Made by a program: the position numbers and the translations under genes. This document shows positions 8,214-16,495 of a stretch of DNA of 64,000 nt, one piece after another; position 1 is the stretch's first letter; every line of letters begins with the position of its first letter. Source of the DNA: an uncultured Muribaculaceae bacterium (lineage in GTDB: Bacteria; Bacteroidota; Bacteroidia; Bacteroidales; Muribaculaceae). The DNA lies in assembly GCA_910584545.1 (NCBI GenBank), contig CAJUBC010000005.1, positions 1 through 64,000 on the forward strand, written 5' to 3'. A model generated the notes under the pieces. That model had not been told where the DNA came from. It saw only the letters and a list, made by a program, of their open reading frames with translations, and did no database searches.

Positions 8214-8953
8214 TTTTCAAGCAGAAATTCCACCTCCTTGAAGGCGTATGTTCCGGCCTCGCCGGAATCGGAGTCGGTCACTGTGATGAAACCGTCGGGC
8301 GCCACCGTGTCGATCACCCCGCGGAAGCGGAGTCCGTCGGCGCGCCGACGGAAAGGATATGGTTTGCCGTCACCGCGCCACAGGCGGCTGAGGAACTCCT
8401 CGTGGAGCGCGGCGCGTCCCTGCGGAGACGCGGCCTTCCCGAGGCGCAGCCTCAATGCCTCGCCGAGACGCGCCAAAGCGTCGCTGAGCGGAGTTTCCAT
8501 GCCGAGGAGCATGGCCATCGACACCGGATTCGGCGCATCGCTGCGGAAAACAGTCTGGTTCACGTTGACCCCTATGCCGATGCGGCAATGAAGCAGGTCG
8601 GTCCCCGCCACGGCGTTCTCGATGAGTATACCGCAGATCTTCCGGTCACCCACATACACATCGTTGGGCCATTTCACCAGCGCCTCGATGCCGTAATGCG
8701 CAAGCATGTCGGCCACTCCGAGCGCCGTGGCCTCGCTGACGGCGAACTGCACCCGGGCCGGCACGCCCGACGGACGGTGGAAGAGCGTGGCGCAGATGTT
8801 GCGTCCCGGCTCCGATTCCCACGAATTGCCCCGCTGGCCGCGTCCGGCGGTCTGCGAATGCGCCGCCACGAGCGTCATGTCCTCGAGACTGTCGGCATGT
8901 ACCGACACGTAGGTGTTGGTGGAATCCGTTTCCTCAAGCAGCAGTATCTTCAT
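8210..8953 (-). CDS. birA: Biotin--[acetyl-CoA-carboxylase] ligase
   Basis: 247 residues covering the catalytic and C-terminal domains only, with no DNA-binding N-terminal domain, so not a repressor type. Visible motifs are STNTY (11-15), the biotinyl-AMP loop GRGQRGNSW (38-46), KWPNDVYV, KICGILIE and IGIGVNVN. It attaches biotin to carboxylase carrier proteins in the cytoplasm. It lies 11 nt after tsaE and overlaps the flippase-like gene by 4 nt. Confidence 0.92.
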   Translation of the reverse strand: MKILLLEETDSTNTYVSVHADSLEDMTLVAAHSQTAGRGQRGNSWESEPGRNICATLFHRPSGVPARVQFAVSEATALGVADMLAHYGIEALVKWPNDVYVGDRKICGILIENAVAGTDLLHCRIGIGVNVNQTVFRSDAPNPVSMAMLLGMETPLSDALARLGEALRLRLGKAASPQGRAALHEEFLSRLWRGDGKPYPFRRRADGLRFRGVIDTVAPDGFITVTDSDSGEAGTYAFKEVEFLLEK

Positions 8954-8964
8954 ATATCGAAGTC

Positions 8965-9378
8965 TTATAGGTTCAACGTTATCTTGCGGGACTCGTCGGG
9001 AAGGACGGTGATTTCAGCCGTCACCGTATCGTCTGGAAGGAGAGCTTCGGCCACATCGGGCCATTCCATCAGGCAGAGGGCGCCGGAGTCGAAATATTCG
9101 TCGAGGCCGAGGTCTATGGCCTCGCGCACGTCGTCAATGCGATAGAAGTCGAAATGGTACACCGTGCGGCCACCGCCGCGATATTCGTTGACTATGCTGA
9201 AAGTAGGGCTCGTGGCCTCCTCCTCCATACCCAACGCGCGGCATACGGCAGAGATGAACGTGGTCTTCCCCGCTCCCATAGGGGCGCGGAACGCCACATG
9301 GGTCCGCGGACCGAGTGCGGCGAGAAATTCCGCCGCTGCCGAGTCGAGACACCCCTCGTTTTCTACAATTATTTCCAT
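8965..9378 (-). CDS. tsaE: tRNA threonylcarbamoyladenosine biosynthesis ATPase TsaE
   Basis: 137 residues from the ATG at 9378 (the frame is open ten codons further, but MEIIVEN fits the family start). Walker A is APMGAGKTT (32-40); SPTFSIVNEY and HFDFYRI follow, both typical for TsaE, and LMEWPDVAEAL is the family's C-terminal pattern. TsaE works with TsaB and TsaD to make t6A37 in tRNAs; those partners are not in this window. First gene of the minus-strand run tsaE-birA-flippase-hypothetical-LRR. Confidence 0.92.
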   Translation of the reverse strand: MEIIVENEGCLDSAAAEFLAALGPRTHVAFRAPMGAGKTTFISAVCRALGMEEEATSPTFSIVNEYRGGGRTVYHFDFYRIDDVREAIDLGLDEYFDSGALCLMEWPDVAEALLPDDTVTAEITVLPDESRKITLNL

Positions 9379-9405
9379 TTTCCCTCTTTTATTACTAAAG
9401 AAATG

Positions 9406-9413
9406 CAAATTTA
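9406..9413 (-). promoter_or_regulatory. Possible -7 element for tsaE
   Basis: On the minus strand TAAATTTG, a match to TAnnTTTG, 28 nt before the tsaE ATG. No TTTG is found at the expected -33 spacing, so it is only suggestive. Confidence 0.35.
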
Positions 9414-9427
9414 GCGATTTTTTTGGT

Positions 9428-9435
9428 TAATTTTG
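9428..9435 (+). promoter_or_regulatory. Possible -7 element for the carboxynorspermidine synthase gene
   Basis: TAATTTTG, matching TAnnTTTG, 80 nt before the start at 9516. No clear -33 TTTG at 19-21 nt. It lies back-to-back with the candidate tsaE element. Confidence 0.4.
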
Positions 9436-9515
9436 TGTTTTAGAAAGTAACAATTGATTTATCAAGGAACAAAAAGGGCCAGTCATTGGCTCAAACAGTG
9501 AAATAAAAGAAAGAA

Positions 9516-10724
9516 ATGGGAAAAGTTTTGATTATCGGCGCCGGAGGCGTGGGTACAGTCGTCGCCCACAAATGCGCCAGTCATCCTGAAGTATTCAGCG
9601 AGATAGTGCTCGCCTCACGCACCAAGAGCAAATGCGACGCGATCGCCAAGAGGATCGGCGGCAACCGCATAGTCACGGACCAGGTGGATGCCGACGACGT
9701 GGACCAGCTCGTGGCCCTCTTCGAGAAGCACCGCCCCGACATCTGCATCAACGTGGCCCTCCCCTACCAGGACCTCACCATCATGGAGGCCTGCCTGAAA
9801 GCCGGTGTCAACTACCTCGACACCGCCAACTACGAGCCCAAGGATGAGGCTCACTTCGAATACTCCTGGCAGTGGGCATACCGCGAGCGCTTCGAGAAGG
9901 CCGGCCTCACCGCAATCCTCGGCTGCGGCTTCGACCCCGGAGTCTCCGCTATTTTCGTGGCTTACGCCGCCAAGCACCATTTCTCCGAGATGCGTTATCT
10001 CGACATCGTGGACTGCAATGCCGGAAACCACGGCAAGGCATTCGCCACCAACTTCAATCCTGAAATCAACATCCGCGAGATCACCCAAAAGGGAAAATAC
10101 TGGCAGGACGGCAAGTGGGTCGAGACCGAGAACCTCGAGATCCACCGTCCCCTCACCTACCCGAACATCGGTCCTCGCGAGAGCTACCTGCTCTACCACG
10201 AGGAACTCGAGAGCCTCGTGCAGAATTTCCCGACAATCCGCCGCGCCCGGTTCTGGATGACATTCGGCCAGGAATACCTCACCCATCTGCGCGTGATCCA
10301 GGACATAGGCATGGCACGCATCGACCCGGTGATGTACAACGGACAGGAGATCGTACCGATCCAGTTCCTCAAGGCCGTCCTTCCCGATCCCGGCTCTCTC
10401 GGAGAGAACTACACCGGCGAGACCTCTATAGGCTGCCGCATCTCCGGTCTGGACAAAGAGGGACATCCCAGCACATACTACATCTACAACAACTGCTCGC
10501 ATGAGGCAGCCTACAAGGAGACCGGAGCGCAGGCCGTAAGCTACACCACCGGCGTGCCCGCCATGGTGGGCGCCATGATGTTCCTCACCGACAAATGGGT
10601 GAAACCGGGCGTTCACAATGTGGAGGAATTCGATCCGGACCCCTTCCTGGAGACGCTGGCCGACAACGGCCTCCCCTGGTCGGTGATCGTGGACGGCGAC
10701 ATTGAATTCACAGAAGACCTATGA
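9516..10724 (+). CDS. Carboxynorspermidine synthase (saccharopine dehydrogenase family)
   Basis: 402 residues. An N-terminal Rossmann fold begins with VLIIGAGGVGTVVAHKCASH (4-23) and continues into INVALPYQDLTIMEACLKAG and GCGFDPGVSAIF, the pattern of the carboxynorspermidine/saccharopine dehydrogenase-like family. This enzyme reductively condenses aspartate semialdehyde with a diamine (putrescine or diaminopropane) in the alternative polyamine route common in gut Bacteroidota. The partner decarboxylase NspC is not in this window. The stop overlaps the GH31 start by 4 nt, an odd pairing for a polyamine enzyme. Confidence 0.87.
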   Translation: MGKVLIIGAGGVGTVVAHKCASHPEVFSEIVLASRTKSKCDAIAKRIGGNRIVTDQVDADDVDQLVALFEKHRPDICINVALPYQDLTIMEACLKAGVNYLDTANYEPKDEAHFEYSWQWAYRERFEKAGLTAILGCGFDPGVSAIFVAYAAKHHFSEMRYLDIVDCNAGNHGKAFATNFNPEINIREITQKGKYWQDGKWVETENLEIHRPLTYPNIGPRESYLLYHEELESLVQNFPTIRRARFWMTFGQEYLTHLRVIQDIGMARIDPVMYNGQEIVPIQFLKAVLPDPGSLGENYTGETSIGCRISGLDKEGHPSTYYIYNNCSHEAAYKETGAQAVSYTTGVPAMVGAMMFLTDKWVKPGVHNVEEFDPDPFLETLADNGLPWSVIVDGDIEFTEDL

Positions 10725-13141
10725 ACAGTCTGAAACTCGCAGCGGCAGCCGCGGCGGCCCTGGGGCTTACCGCCGTGGCCGCCACGATGCCCGCACCGGG
10801 CAGCATATCGACCTCCGGACGCTCCACCCTCATCGGCACGCCCCGGGGGACCGTGGCCGTGACCCCGATGGGACCCGACATCTTCAGGGTGTCGCGCATA
10901 CCGTCCGGCCAGCGGACATTCTCCTATCCCGCATCGCAGTCGGCGATACTCGAATCCTCGACCGAGGGAGTAAGCTGGAGCGCCGACCCCCTGACGGTGA
11001 CGTTCACCACCCCCTCCACCACTCTGCGCGTGGACCGCGCAACTGGCCGAGTGACATTTCTCGACGCTGACGGCGACACTCTCCTCAACGAAGCGGAGGG
11101 AACCGTCAACGAAGAGGGGACACGACGCATCTCCTTCGCAAACGGAAGGGCCCAGAACTTCTACGGGGCAGGAGAACGCGCCCACAGGCTGCGGCTCAAC
11201 GGCGACACACTCGTGATGTTCAACCGTCAGAACTACGGCTACGGTGCCGGCGACCCGCGCATATCGCAGATGGGCATCACAATGCCCTGGTTCGCCTCCG
11301 ACAACGGCTACGGCGTCCTCGTAGACGACTATGCCCGCGCGCAGCTCCATCTCGGAGCGGACTCGATAGTCTACACCTCCGAGACCCGCAAACCGCTCTC
11401 CTATTTCTTCGTCAACGGCGGAGAGATGGAGAACGTGGCCGCCAACTACACCCTTCTGACAGGACGCCAGAACCTGCCACCCTTCTGGGCGCTGGGTTAC
11501 ATCACCTCGCGCTACGGCTACCATAACGAGCAGGAGGCTCTCGGAGCCATCGACTCGCTGAAGCGGGAGGGCTATCCGGTGGACGGTATCGTGTTCGACC
11601 TCTACTGGTACGGCAAGGAGACCGACATGGGTCGTCTGGAATGGAATCCCCGGCAGTTTCCCGACCACAGGCGGATGCTCGACTCGCTCAACAGCATGGG
11701 AGTCCACACCGTACTGATAAACCAGCCGTACATCAACAAGATCGGAGCCATCGACAACTACAACATGCTCACCGAAGCGGGCCTCCTGACACACGACTCG
11801 GAGGGGAACCCGCATGACGTGACCACATGGGTAGGCGAAGCCGGCATGTTCGACATGTCGAATCCACGCACCCGCGAATGGCTCTGGAACCGGCTCTCCG
11901 GCCTGACGGCCGAAGGAGTCTCGGGATGGTGGGGCGACCTCGGCGAACCCGAGGTGCATCCGCTCACCATCGTCCACGACAACGGCGAGACCGCGGCAGA
12001 GTACCATAACGTCTACGGCAACGAATGGTCGAAGACCATCTACGACGGCCTCCGCCGCGACTTTCCAGAGATGCGTCCGCTCCTGCTGATGCGCGGCGGC
12101 ACCGCCGGACTGCAGCGCTACTCCGTCTTCCCATGGACCACCGATGTGGCCCGCTCCTGGGAGGGACTTCAGGCGCAGGTGCCCGCGATGCTCAACTCCG
12201 GTCTCTCCGGACTCGGGTACATGAGCAGCGATGTGGGCGGCTTCGTGGCCGACGGTGGAGTCTACGAGCCTGAGCTTTATACACGCTGGCTCCAGATGGG
12301 GGTATTCTCGCCCGTGCTCCGCACCCACGCGCAGTACAAGCCGGAGCCCTACCATTACAGCCGCGACCGCGACGTGCTTCTGAAATTCATCAGGATGCGC
12401 TACGAATGGCTTCCCTACAACTACACCCTCGCCTACGAGAACTCGGCCCTCGGACTTCCGCTGGCGCGCCCCGTCAACTTCTACGCAGAGCCGGGAACGG
12501 TCAACGCCGACTGCCGCGACGAGTATCTCTGGGGACGCGATGTGCTGGTGGCACCGGTGATGACCAAGGGAGCGCGCTCGAGAAAAGTGGAATTTCCCGC
12601 CGGCTCACTCTGGTACAACTGGAACAATCCCGCCCTCTCCTATCGTGGAGGCACCACCGCCATAGTCAAGGCCCCGCTCTCCGAAATGCCGATGTTCGTG
12701 CGCGCCGGAAGCTTCATCCCGCAATACATGCGCAAGATGGAGAATGTCGGAGACTACGACCCGAAATATCTGACGGTTAAATATTTCCCCGGTAGCGAGG
12801 CATCGTCCTACACACTCTTCGACGATGACCGCCGGAATCCGGAGTCGCTCCAGGAAGGGGCATACCAGCTCACGGAATTCAAAGCCACGCCTGAGGCCGG
12901 TGGATATGATTTCACCGTATCGAGCGAAGGTCGCTACAAAGGAATGCCCGAAAGCAGACTGATAACCCTCGAGATCGAACAGGCTGGCCGCCCGGCAGAC
13001 GTGACTGTAGACGGAAAGAAAATTCCCGAAACCGGCAAAGGGAATGCAGTCTCCGAATGGCGCTACGATACTAAGGAACGCCGACTCAGCGTCACGTTCG
13101 AATACAGCTATCAGCCGACTCCCATCAAAGTCCGCCGATAA
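10721..13141 (+). CDS. Secreted glycoside hydrolase family 31 enzyme
   Basis: 806 residues. It begins with a hydrophobic Ala-rich signal peptide (about 1-21), then an N-terminal beta domain, the (beta/alpha)8 barrel (about 240-560) and distal beta domains. The catalytic nucleophile is D406 in GWWGDLGEPE; further GH31 marks are DGIVFDLYWYG, WTTDVARSWEG (probable acid/base region) and SSDVGGF. GH31 members hydrolyse alpha-glucosides or alpha-xylosides; the exact substrate cannot be read from sequence. The start is coupled by a 4-nt overlap to the polyamine gene. A strong terminator follows. Confidence 0.92.
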   Translation: MNSLKLAAAAAAALGLTAVAATMPAPGSISTSGRSTLIGTPRGTVAVTPMGPDIFRVSRIPSGQRTFSYPASQSAILESSTEGVSWSADPLTVTFTTPSTTLRVDRATGRVTFLDADGDTLLNEAEGTVNEEGTRRISFANGRAQNFYGAGERAHRLRLNGDTLVMFNRQNYGYGAGDPRISQMGITMPWFASDNGYGVLVDDYARAQLHLGADSIVYTSETRKPLSYFFVNGGEMENVAANYTLLTGRQNLPPFWALGYITSRYGYHNEQEALGAIDSLKREGYPVDGIVFDLYWYGKETDMGRLEWNPRQFPDHRRMLDSLNSMGVHTVLINQPYINKIGAIDNYNMLTEAGLLTHDSEGNPHDVTTWVGEAGMFDMSNPRTREWLWNRLSGLTAEGVSGWWGDLGEPEVHPLTIVHDNGETAAEYHNVYGNEWSKTIYDGLRRDFPEMRPLLLMRGGTAGLQRYSVFPWTTDVARSWEGLQAQVPAMLNSGLSGLGYMSSDVGGFVADGGVYEPELYTRWLQMGVFSPVLRTHAQYKPEPYHYSRDRDVLLKFIRMRYEWLPYNYTLAYENSALGLPLARPVNFYAEPGTVNADCRDEYLWGRDVLVAPVMTKGARSRKVEFPAGSLWYNWNNPALSYRGGTTAIVKAPLSEMPMFVRAGSFIPQYMRKMENVGDYDPKYLTVKYFPGSEASSYTLFDDDRRNPESLQEGAYQLTEFKATPEAGGYDFTVSSEGRYKGMPESRLITLEIEQAGRPADVTVDGKKIPETGKGNAVSEWRYDTKERRLSVTFEYSYQPTPIKVRR

Positions 13142-13173
13142 ATACCATCCCACAAAAAACCGATACAATCTTT

Positions 13174-13216
13174 CCGCAAAGAGGGAGCTCCGGCTTCGGT
13201 CTTTGCGGATTTTTTT
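13174..13216 (+). terminator. Terminator after GH31
   Basis: Perfect 9-pair stem, CCGCAAAGA (13174-13182) with TCTTTGCGG (13200-13208), a 17-nt loop that can pair further inside, and a T-run at 13210-13216. The T-run leads directly into the -7 element of the next gene. Confidence 0.85.
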
Positions 13217-13217
13217 G

Positions 13218-13225
13218 TAATTTTG
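13218..13225 (+). promoter_or_regulatory. Possible -7 element of the DUF5715 gene
   Basis: TAATTTTG immediately after the terminator T-run and only 5 nt before the ATG at 13231. If used, the mRNA would be nearly leaderless. No -33 TTTG at normal spacing. Confidence 0.42.
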
Positions 13226-13230
13226 TACCG

Positions 13231-13983
13231 ATGAAAACCGGAATTATCTACAAAAGCATAATAGGGGGACTCACGCTTCTATCCCTCTCCGCAATGAGCG
13301 CATGCGGCGGGGGGAAGAAGGCCGATCCGTTCGATTCCGTAACGGCCGAAGGCATAACTCCTAAGAACGCTGAGACATACACTGCCGCGCCCGACACCGA
13401 CATGGCCGTCATCCACAACGGCAGAATACATATCAACAATATAGGCCCGCTCAGGGAAGTGTTCAACGACTCAAACAAATACCACTACGCAGTGGCGGAA
13501 CGCATCGGCATCGCGCCGATCGCCAGCCTGTCGGAAGCATATTACACCAGCAAGCCGGTGGTGAGGGTCAAAAGCTGCCAGTGGTATGAGATCGACACAT
13601 TGAAACACTCCATGCCCTACCTCGTGCCCGAGGCGGCACAGCTGTTGGAAACCATCGGACGCAACTTCATCGACTCCCTCAGGTCGAGAGGAGCCGGAGG
13701 GTACCGGGTGCTGGTGACCAGTCTGCTGCGCACCCCATATACCGTGAAGCGCCTGCGGCGCGTCAACCGCAACGCCACCGACAGCTCCACCCATCAGTTC
13801 GCCACCACGTTCGACATCTCATACCGTCGCTTCCACTGCCTCGACTCGACAAAAACGCTTCGCGAGGAGGACCTGAAGAACCTGCTGGGAGAGGTGCTCT
13901 ACGACCTGCGTCGACAGGAACGCTGTCTTGTGAAGTTCGAGCGCCATTCCCCCTGCTTCCATATCACGGCCACCGGGAAATGA
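13231..13983 (+). CDS. DUF5715 lipoprotein, M15/VanY-like carboxypeptidase fold
   Basis: 250 residues. Lipobox SAMSAC with C25, so a lipoprotein. The conserved core reads VTSLLRTPYTVKRLRR, then SSTHQFATTFDISYRRF and a final FHIT near the C-terminus. This resembles the metal site of D-Ala-D-Ala carboxypeptidases of the VanY/M15 type (His and Asp in HxxxxxxxD, plus a late His). The family is annotated as DUF5715 in Bacteroidota. A role in peptidoglycan trimming is inferred, not shown. It starts its own unit after the GH31 terminator. Confidence 0.72.
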   Translation: MKTGIIYKSIIGGLTLLSLSAMSACGGGKKADPFDSVTAEGITPKNAETYTAAPDTDMAVIHNGRIHINNIGPLREVFNDSNKYHYAVAERIGIAPIASLSEAYYTSKPVVRVKSCQWYEIDTLKHSMPYLVPEAAQLLETIGRNFIDSLRSRGAGGYRVLVTSLLRTPYTVKRLRRVNRNATDSSTHQFATTFDISYRRFHCLDSTKTLREEDLKNLLGEVLYDLRRQERCLVKFERHSPCFHITATGK

Positions 13984-14086
13984 CACTGCAAGGAACCTAT
14001 GAACCGGAGTTAAGAAAAACGGATAGACAACAAATTGCAATAAAATTTGTTAGAACATATAGGAATTACTCATATAATCGAAAAAT

Positions 14087-14677
14087 ATGGACAAATTAAG
14101 TTATGCCTGGGGCCTTCTGATGGGCTCACAGCTCAAAGGCATGGGAGTCAAGGAACTTGACAGCGCCGATTTCAAGGATGGGGTGACCGCCGCGTTCAAC
14201 GGCGAGGAGCCTAAGATCAGCATCGAGGAAGCCCAGAAGCTTATCAACGAATATCTCAGCGACCTGCAGAAGAAAGCGGAGAAACTCGCCCGCGAGGCCG
14301 GCGAGAAATTCCTTGCCGAGAACCGCAGCAAGGAAAATGTGAAGGAAACGCCCTCCGGACTGCAATATGTAGTGGAGAAAGAGGGAGAAGGCGCACAGCC
14401 CGCAGCCGAAGACGAGGTGACCGTACACTACACCGGACGTCTGCTCGACGGAACCGTGTTCGATTCCTCCGTGAACCGTGGAGAACCCGCGACCTTCCCG
14501 CTCAACCGCGTGATACCGGGCTGGACCGAGGGAGTGCAGCTGATGAAGGAGGGCGCAAAATACCGCTTCTTCATCCCCAGCGACCTCGCATACGGCGCCC
14601 AGGGAGTGCCCAACGCAATTCCGCCCCACTCCACCCTCATCTTCGATGTCGAACTCATCAAGGTGGTGAAGAAATAA
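14087..14677 (+). CDS. FKBP-type peptidyl-prolyl isomerase
   Basis: 196 residues without signal peptide or lipobox. The first 90 residues form the helical FKBP_N dimerisation arm (SYAWGLLMGSQLKGMG onward). The isomerase domain (about 105-196) has [17 protein letters not shown], the [13 protein letters not shown] loop and IPPHSTLIFDVELIKV. It resembles FklB/FkpA. It catalyses proline cis-trans isomerisation and may act as a chaperone; lack of a signal suggests the cytoplasm. It is the first of three FKBP-related genes in a row, and its domain is close to that of the next gene even at DNA level. Confidence 0.9.
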   Translation: MDKLSYAWGLLMGSQLKGMGVKELDSADFKDGVTAAFNGEEPKISIEEAQKLINEYLSDLQKKAEKLAREAGEKFLAENRSKENVKETPSGLQYVVEKEGEGAQPAAEDEVTVHYTGRLLDGTVFDSSVNRGEPATFPLNRVIPGWTEGVQLMKEGAKYRFFIPSDLAYGAQGVPNAIPPHSTLIFDVELIKVVKK

Positions 14678-14716
14678 ACAGATATCATATCCAAGGTTAC
14701 GAAATAAACAGATATC
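14671..14716 (+). repeat. 16-bp direct repeat between two FKBP genes
   Basis: GAAATAAACAGATATC occurs at 14671-14686, where it holds the TAA stop of the first FKBP gene, and again at 14701-14716, just before the ATG at 14720. The units are 30 nt apart. It looks like a small local duplication in the intergenic spacer. Confidence 0.85.
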
Positions 14717-14719
14717 GAA

Positions 14720-15268
14720 ATGAAGAAACTCCAGATATTCGCCCTCTCACTCCTGGCTTTCGGAGGAGCGGGCATGATCACAGGCTGCTCGGGAAAGAGC
14801 GGCAATGAGAAGACAGACAGCGACACAGTCGCAACGGAACTCAACGAAGAGGTCACCGAGACTCCCGCAGACTCGATGGCGATGGTATTCGACGATGCCT
14901 CACGCAAATCGGACACAGCCACCGACAGCACCTACGCCGTGACTGAATCGGGACTGAAATACATGATGCTCAAGGAAGGTACGGGCAAACGCCCCGGACC
15001 GGAGGATGAGGTCACCGTACACTACATCGGCAAGCTCACCGACGGCACCGTGTTCGATTCCTCGGTAGACCGCGGCGAGCCCGCCACATTCCCGCTCAAC
15101 CGCGTGATTCCCGGCTGGACCGAAGGGCTTCAGCTGATGAAGGAGGGAGGCAAGACAGTCTTCTATATCCCCAGCAATCTCGCTTACGGAGAGCAGGGCG
15201 CGCCCGGCGCGATTCCGCCTAACGCCGACCTCATCTTCGAAGTGGAGTTAATCAAAGTCGGAAAGTGA
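14720..15268 (+). CDS. FKBP-type peptidyl-prolyl isomerase lipoprotein
   Basis: 182 residues. Lipobox MITGC with C23, an acidic Ser/Thr/Asp-rich linker (24-70), then a complete FKBP domain (about 90-182): [30 protein letters not shown] and [16 protein letters not shown]. It lacks the helical arm of the previous gene. Expected to be membrane-anchored and to fold exported proteins. The strong similarity of its domain to the preceding gene suggests duplication. The small lipoprotein gene follows without a gap. Confidence 0.9.
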   Translation: MKKLQIFALSLLAFGGAGMITGCSGKSGNEKTDSDTVATELNEEVTETPADSMAMVFDDASRKSDTATDSTYAVTESGLKYMMLKEGTGKRPGPEDEVTVHYIGKLTDGTVFDSSVDRGEPATFPLNRVIPGWTEGLQLMKEGGKTVFYIPSNLAYGEQGAPGAIPPNADLIFEVELIKVGK

Positions 15269-15279
15269 CATCAGGGAAA

Positions 15280-15504
15280 ATGATACAAAGATTATCTAAA
15301 GCAGTCGTCGCGGCTTCGGTCGCGGCGATTGCCGTGTCTTCGTGCCTGCTCGCCGGGTGTCAGGGCCGCAAGATGGACAACATGGTGCCGACAGGCGACA
15401 CCGTAGAAGTAAACCCGAGAGTATCAGCAGATACGATTCAGCCGGAGGCTACCGCCAGCGACGATTCAATCCCGGCTGACATCCATAAATTCAATCCTGA
15501 ATAA
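15280..15504 (+). CDS. Small lipoprotein, unknown function
   Basis: 74 residues from the ATG at 15280. The frame also allows a GTG at 15265 that overlaps the FKBP stop by 4 nt, but the ATG begins the signal peptide. Lipobox LLAGC with C27, then an acidic, disordered tail of about 45 residues rich in Asp, Thr, Val and Pro. No domain recognised. Placed between two FKBP-family lipoproteins on the same strand, it may belong to the same envelope unit. Confidence 0.6.
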   Translation: MIQRLSKAVVAASVAAIAVSSCLLAGCQGRKMDNMVPTGDTVEVNPRVSADTIQPEATASDDSIPADIHKFNPE

Positions 15505-15536
15505 GTGCCCCCGCGCTTCCCCACAACTCCACACAA

Positions 15537-16445
15537 ATGCTTAGAAAACCAATTTACCTCTTTCTCGCGGGACTTGCGCTTCTCGGCGCAGGATGCGACC
15601 GAGGCATCAAGAGCCACGAGACCGATCTCGCCGAGGCTACCCCGGGCGACTCCCTCATGTACTATTTCGGGCAGCTCCGCGCCCATCGGTTCTGGGACCT
15701 CGCCGTGGGTGACACTACGTTACGGAGCCTTGAGAACCGGAAGAAATACCTCGAGGGAGTGAAGGCCGGAATGGAAGCCGTCAACGGCGAGGAGACCGCC
15801 TACAACATCGGAGTCAGGATGGGAGTCCGCATGGCCGACATCGCATCGAAGTTCGAGGAGGAATACGGTCTGGAACTTGACAGGGAGATTCTATATAACT
15901 CCCTCGCCGAGGCCGTCGCCAAGGGATCAGACATCGATGCCCAGAAGAACCAAAGCAACTTCTACTCCGTGCTCCACAACATAAAGAACAACCGGGAGAA
16001 GGTGCTGATGCAGTCGGCGGCCGAGGAGCTCGCCCGTCAGGCAAAGGCCCGGAAGATGAATAAAATCACGGATGTCCTCTACGGAGTCCGGACTGCGGCC
16101 TCCTCGGGACAGAAGATACATGTAGGCGACAGCATCGCCGTCGAGATGCGGTTCAAAGGTCCGGACCAGGAGGACCTCGGCATGCCGAGTCCCCAGGCCG
16201 TCACAGTAGGCGATGACAGCACCGCACCCGTGATCACACTCGCCCTCTCCACCCTGAGGGAATCGGAATCGGCAGTCTTCGCCACTTCCGCCGCAGCGTT
16301 GCTCGGCGACCAGGCTGCGCTCATCTATCTTAAGCCCAACGACATCGTTTACCTGCACGTGACCGTCGGGAAAATACTCAAGACCGCTTCCGGCAACGCA
16401 ACAAGAATAGAAGAGATTCCGGACGGCGACTTCGACGGCCTCTGA
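15537..16445 (+). CDS. Divergent FKBP-like lipoprotein
   Basis: 302 residues. Lipobox LGAGC with C20. Residues about 35-150 resemble the FKBP_N helical arm (DSLMYYFGQLRAHRFWDL, then YLEGVKAGMEAVNGEE). The C-terminal half (about 190-290) has only traces of an FKBP domain: VGDSIAVEMRFKGPD in place of the usual VxVHYTGxLxDG, and NDIVYLHVTVGKIL in place of LIFxVELI. The active-site aromatic residues are not evident, so it is probably a non-catalytic relative. Third FKBP-related gene of the cluster. Confidence 0.65.
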   Translation: MLRKPIYLFLAGLALLGAGCDRGIKSHETDLAEATPGDSLMYYFGQLRAHRFWDLAVGDTTLRSLENRKKYLEGVKAGMEAVNGEETAYNIGVRMGVRMADIASKFEEEYGLELDREILYNSLAEAVAKGSDIDAQKNQSNFYSVLHNIKNNREKVLMQSAAEELARQAKARKMNKITDVLYGVRTAASSGQKIHVGDSIAVEMRFKGPDQEDLGMPSPQAVTVGDDSTAPVITLALSTLRESESAVFATSAAALLGDQAALIYLKPNDIVYLHVTVGKILKTASGNATRIEEIPDGDFDGL

Positions 16446-16495
16446 CATCCGCAGCAGACCGGCACGCAGGTGAGGACAAACAAAGGAGACAGACC

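Noticed and set aside
10613..12355. 580-codon minus-strand frame opposite GH31
   Set aside because: Val/Gly/His-rich antisense shadow with no recognisable domain; the plus-strand GH31 is clear.
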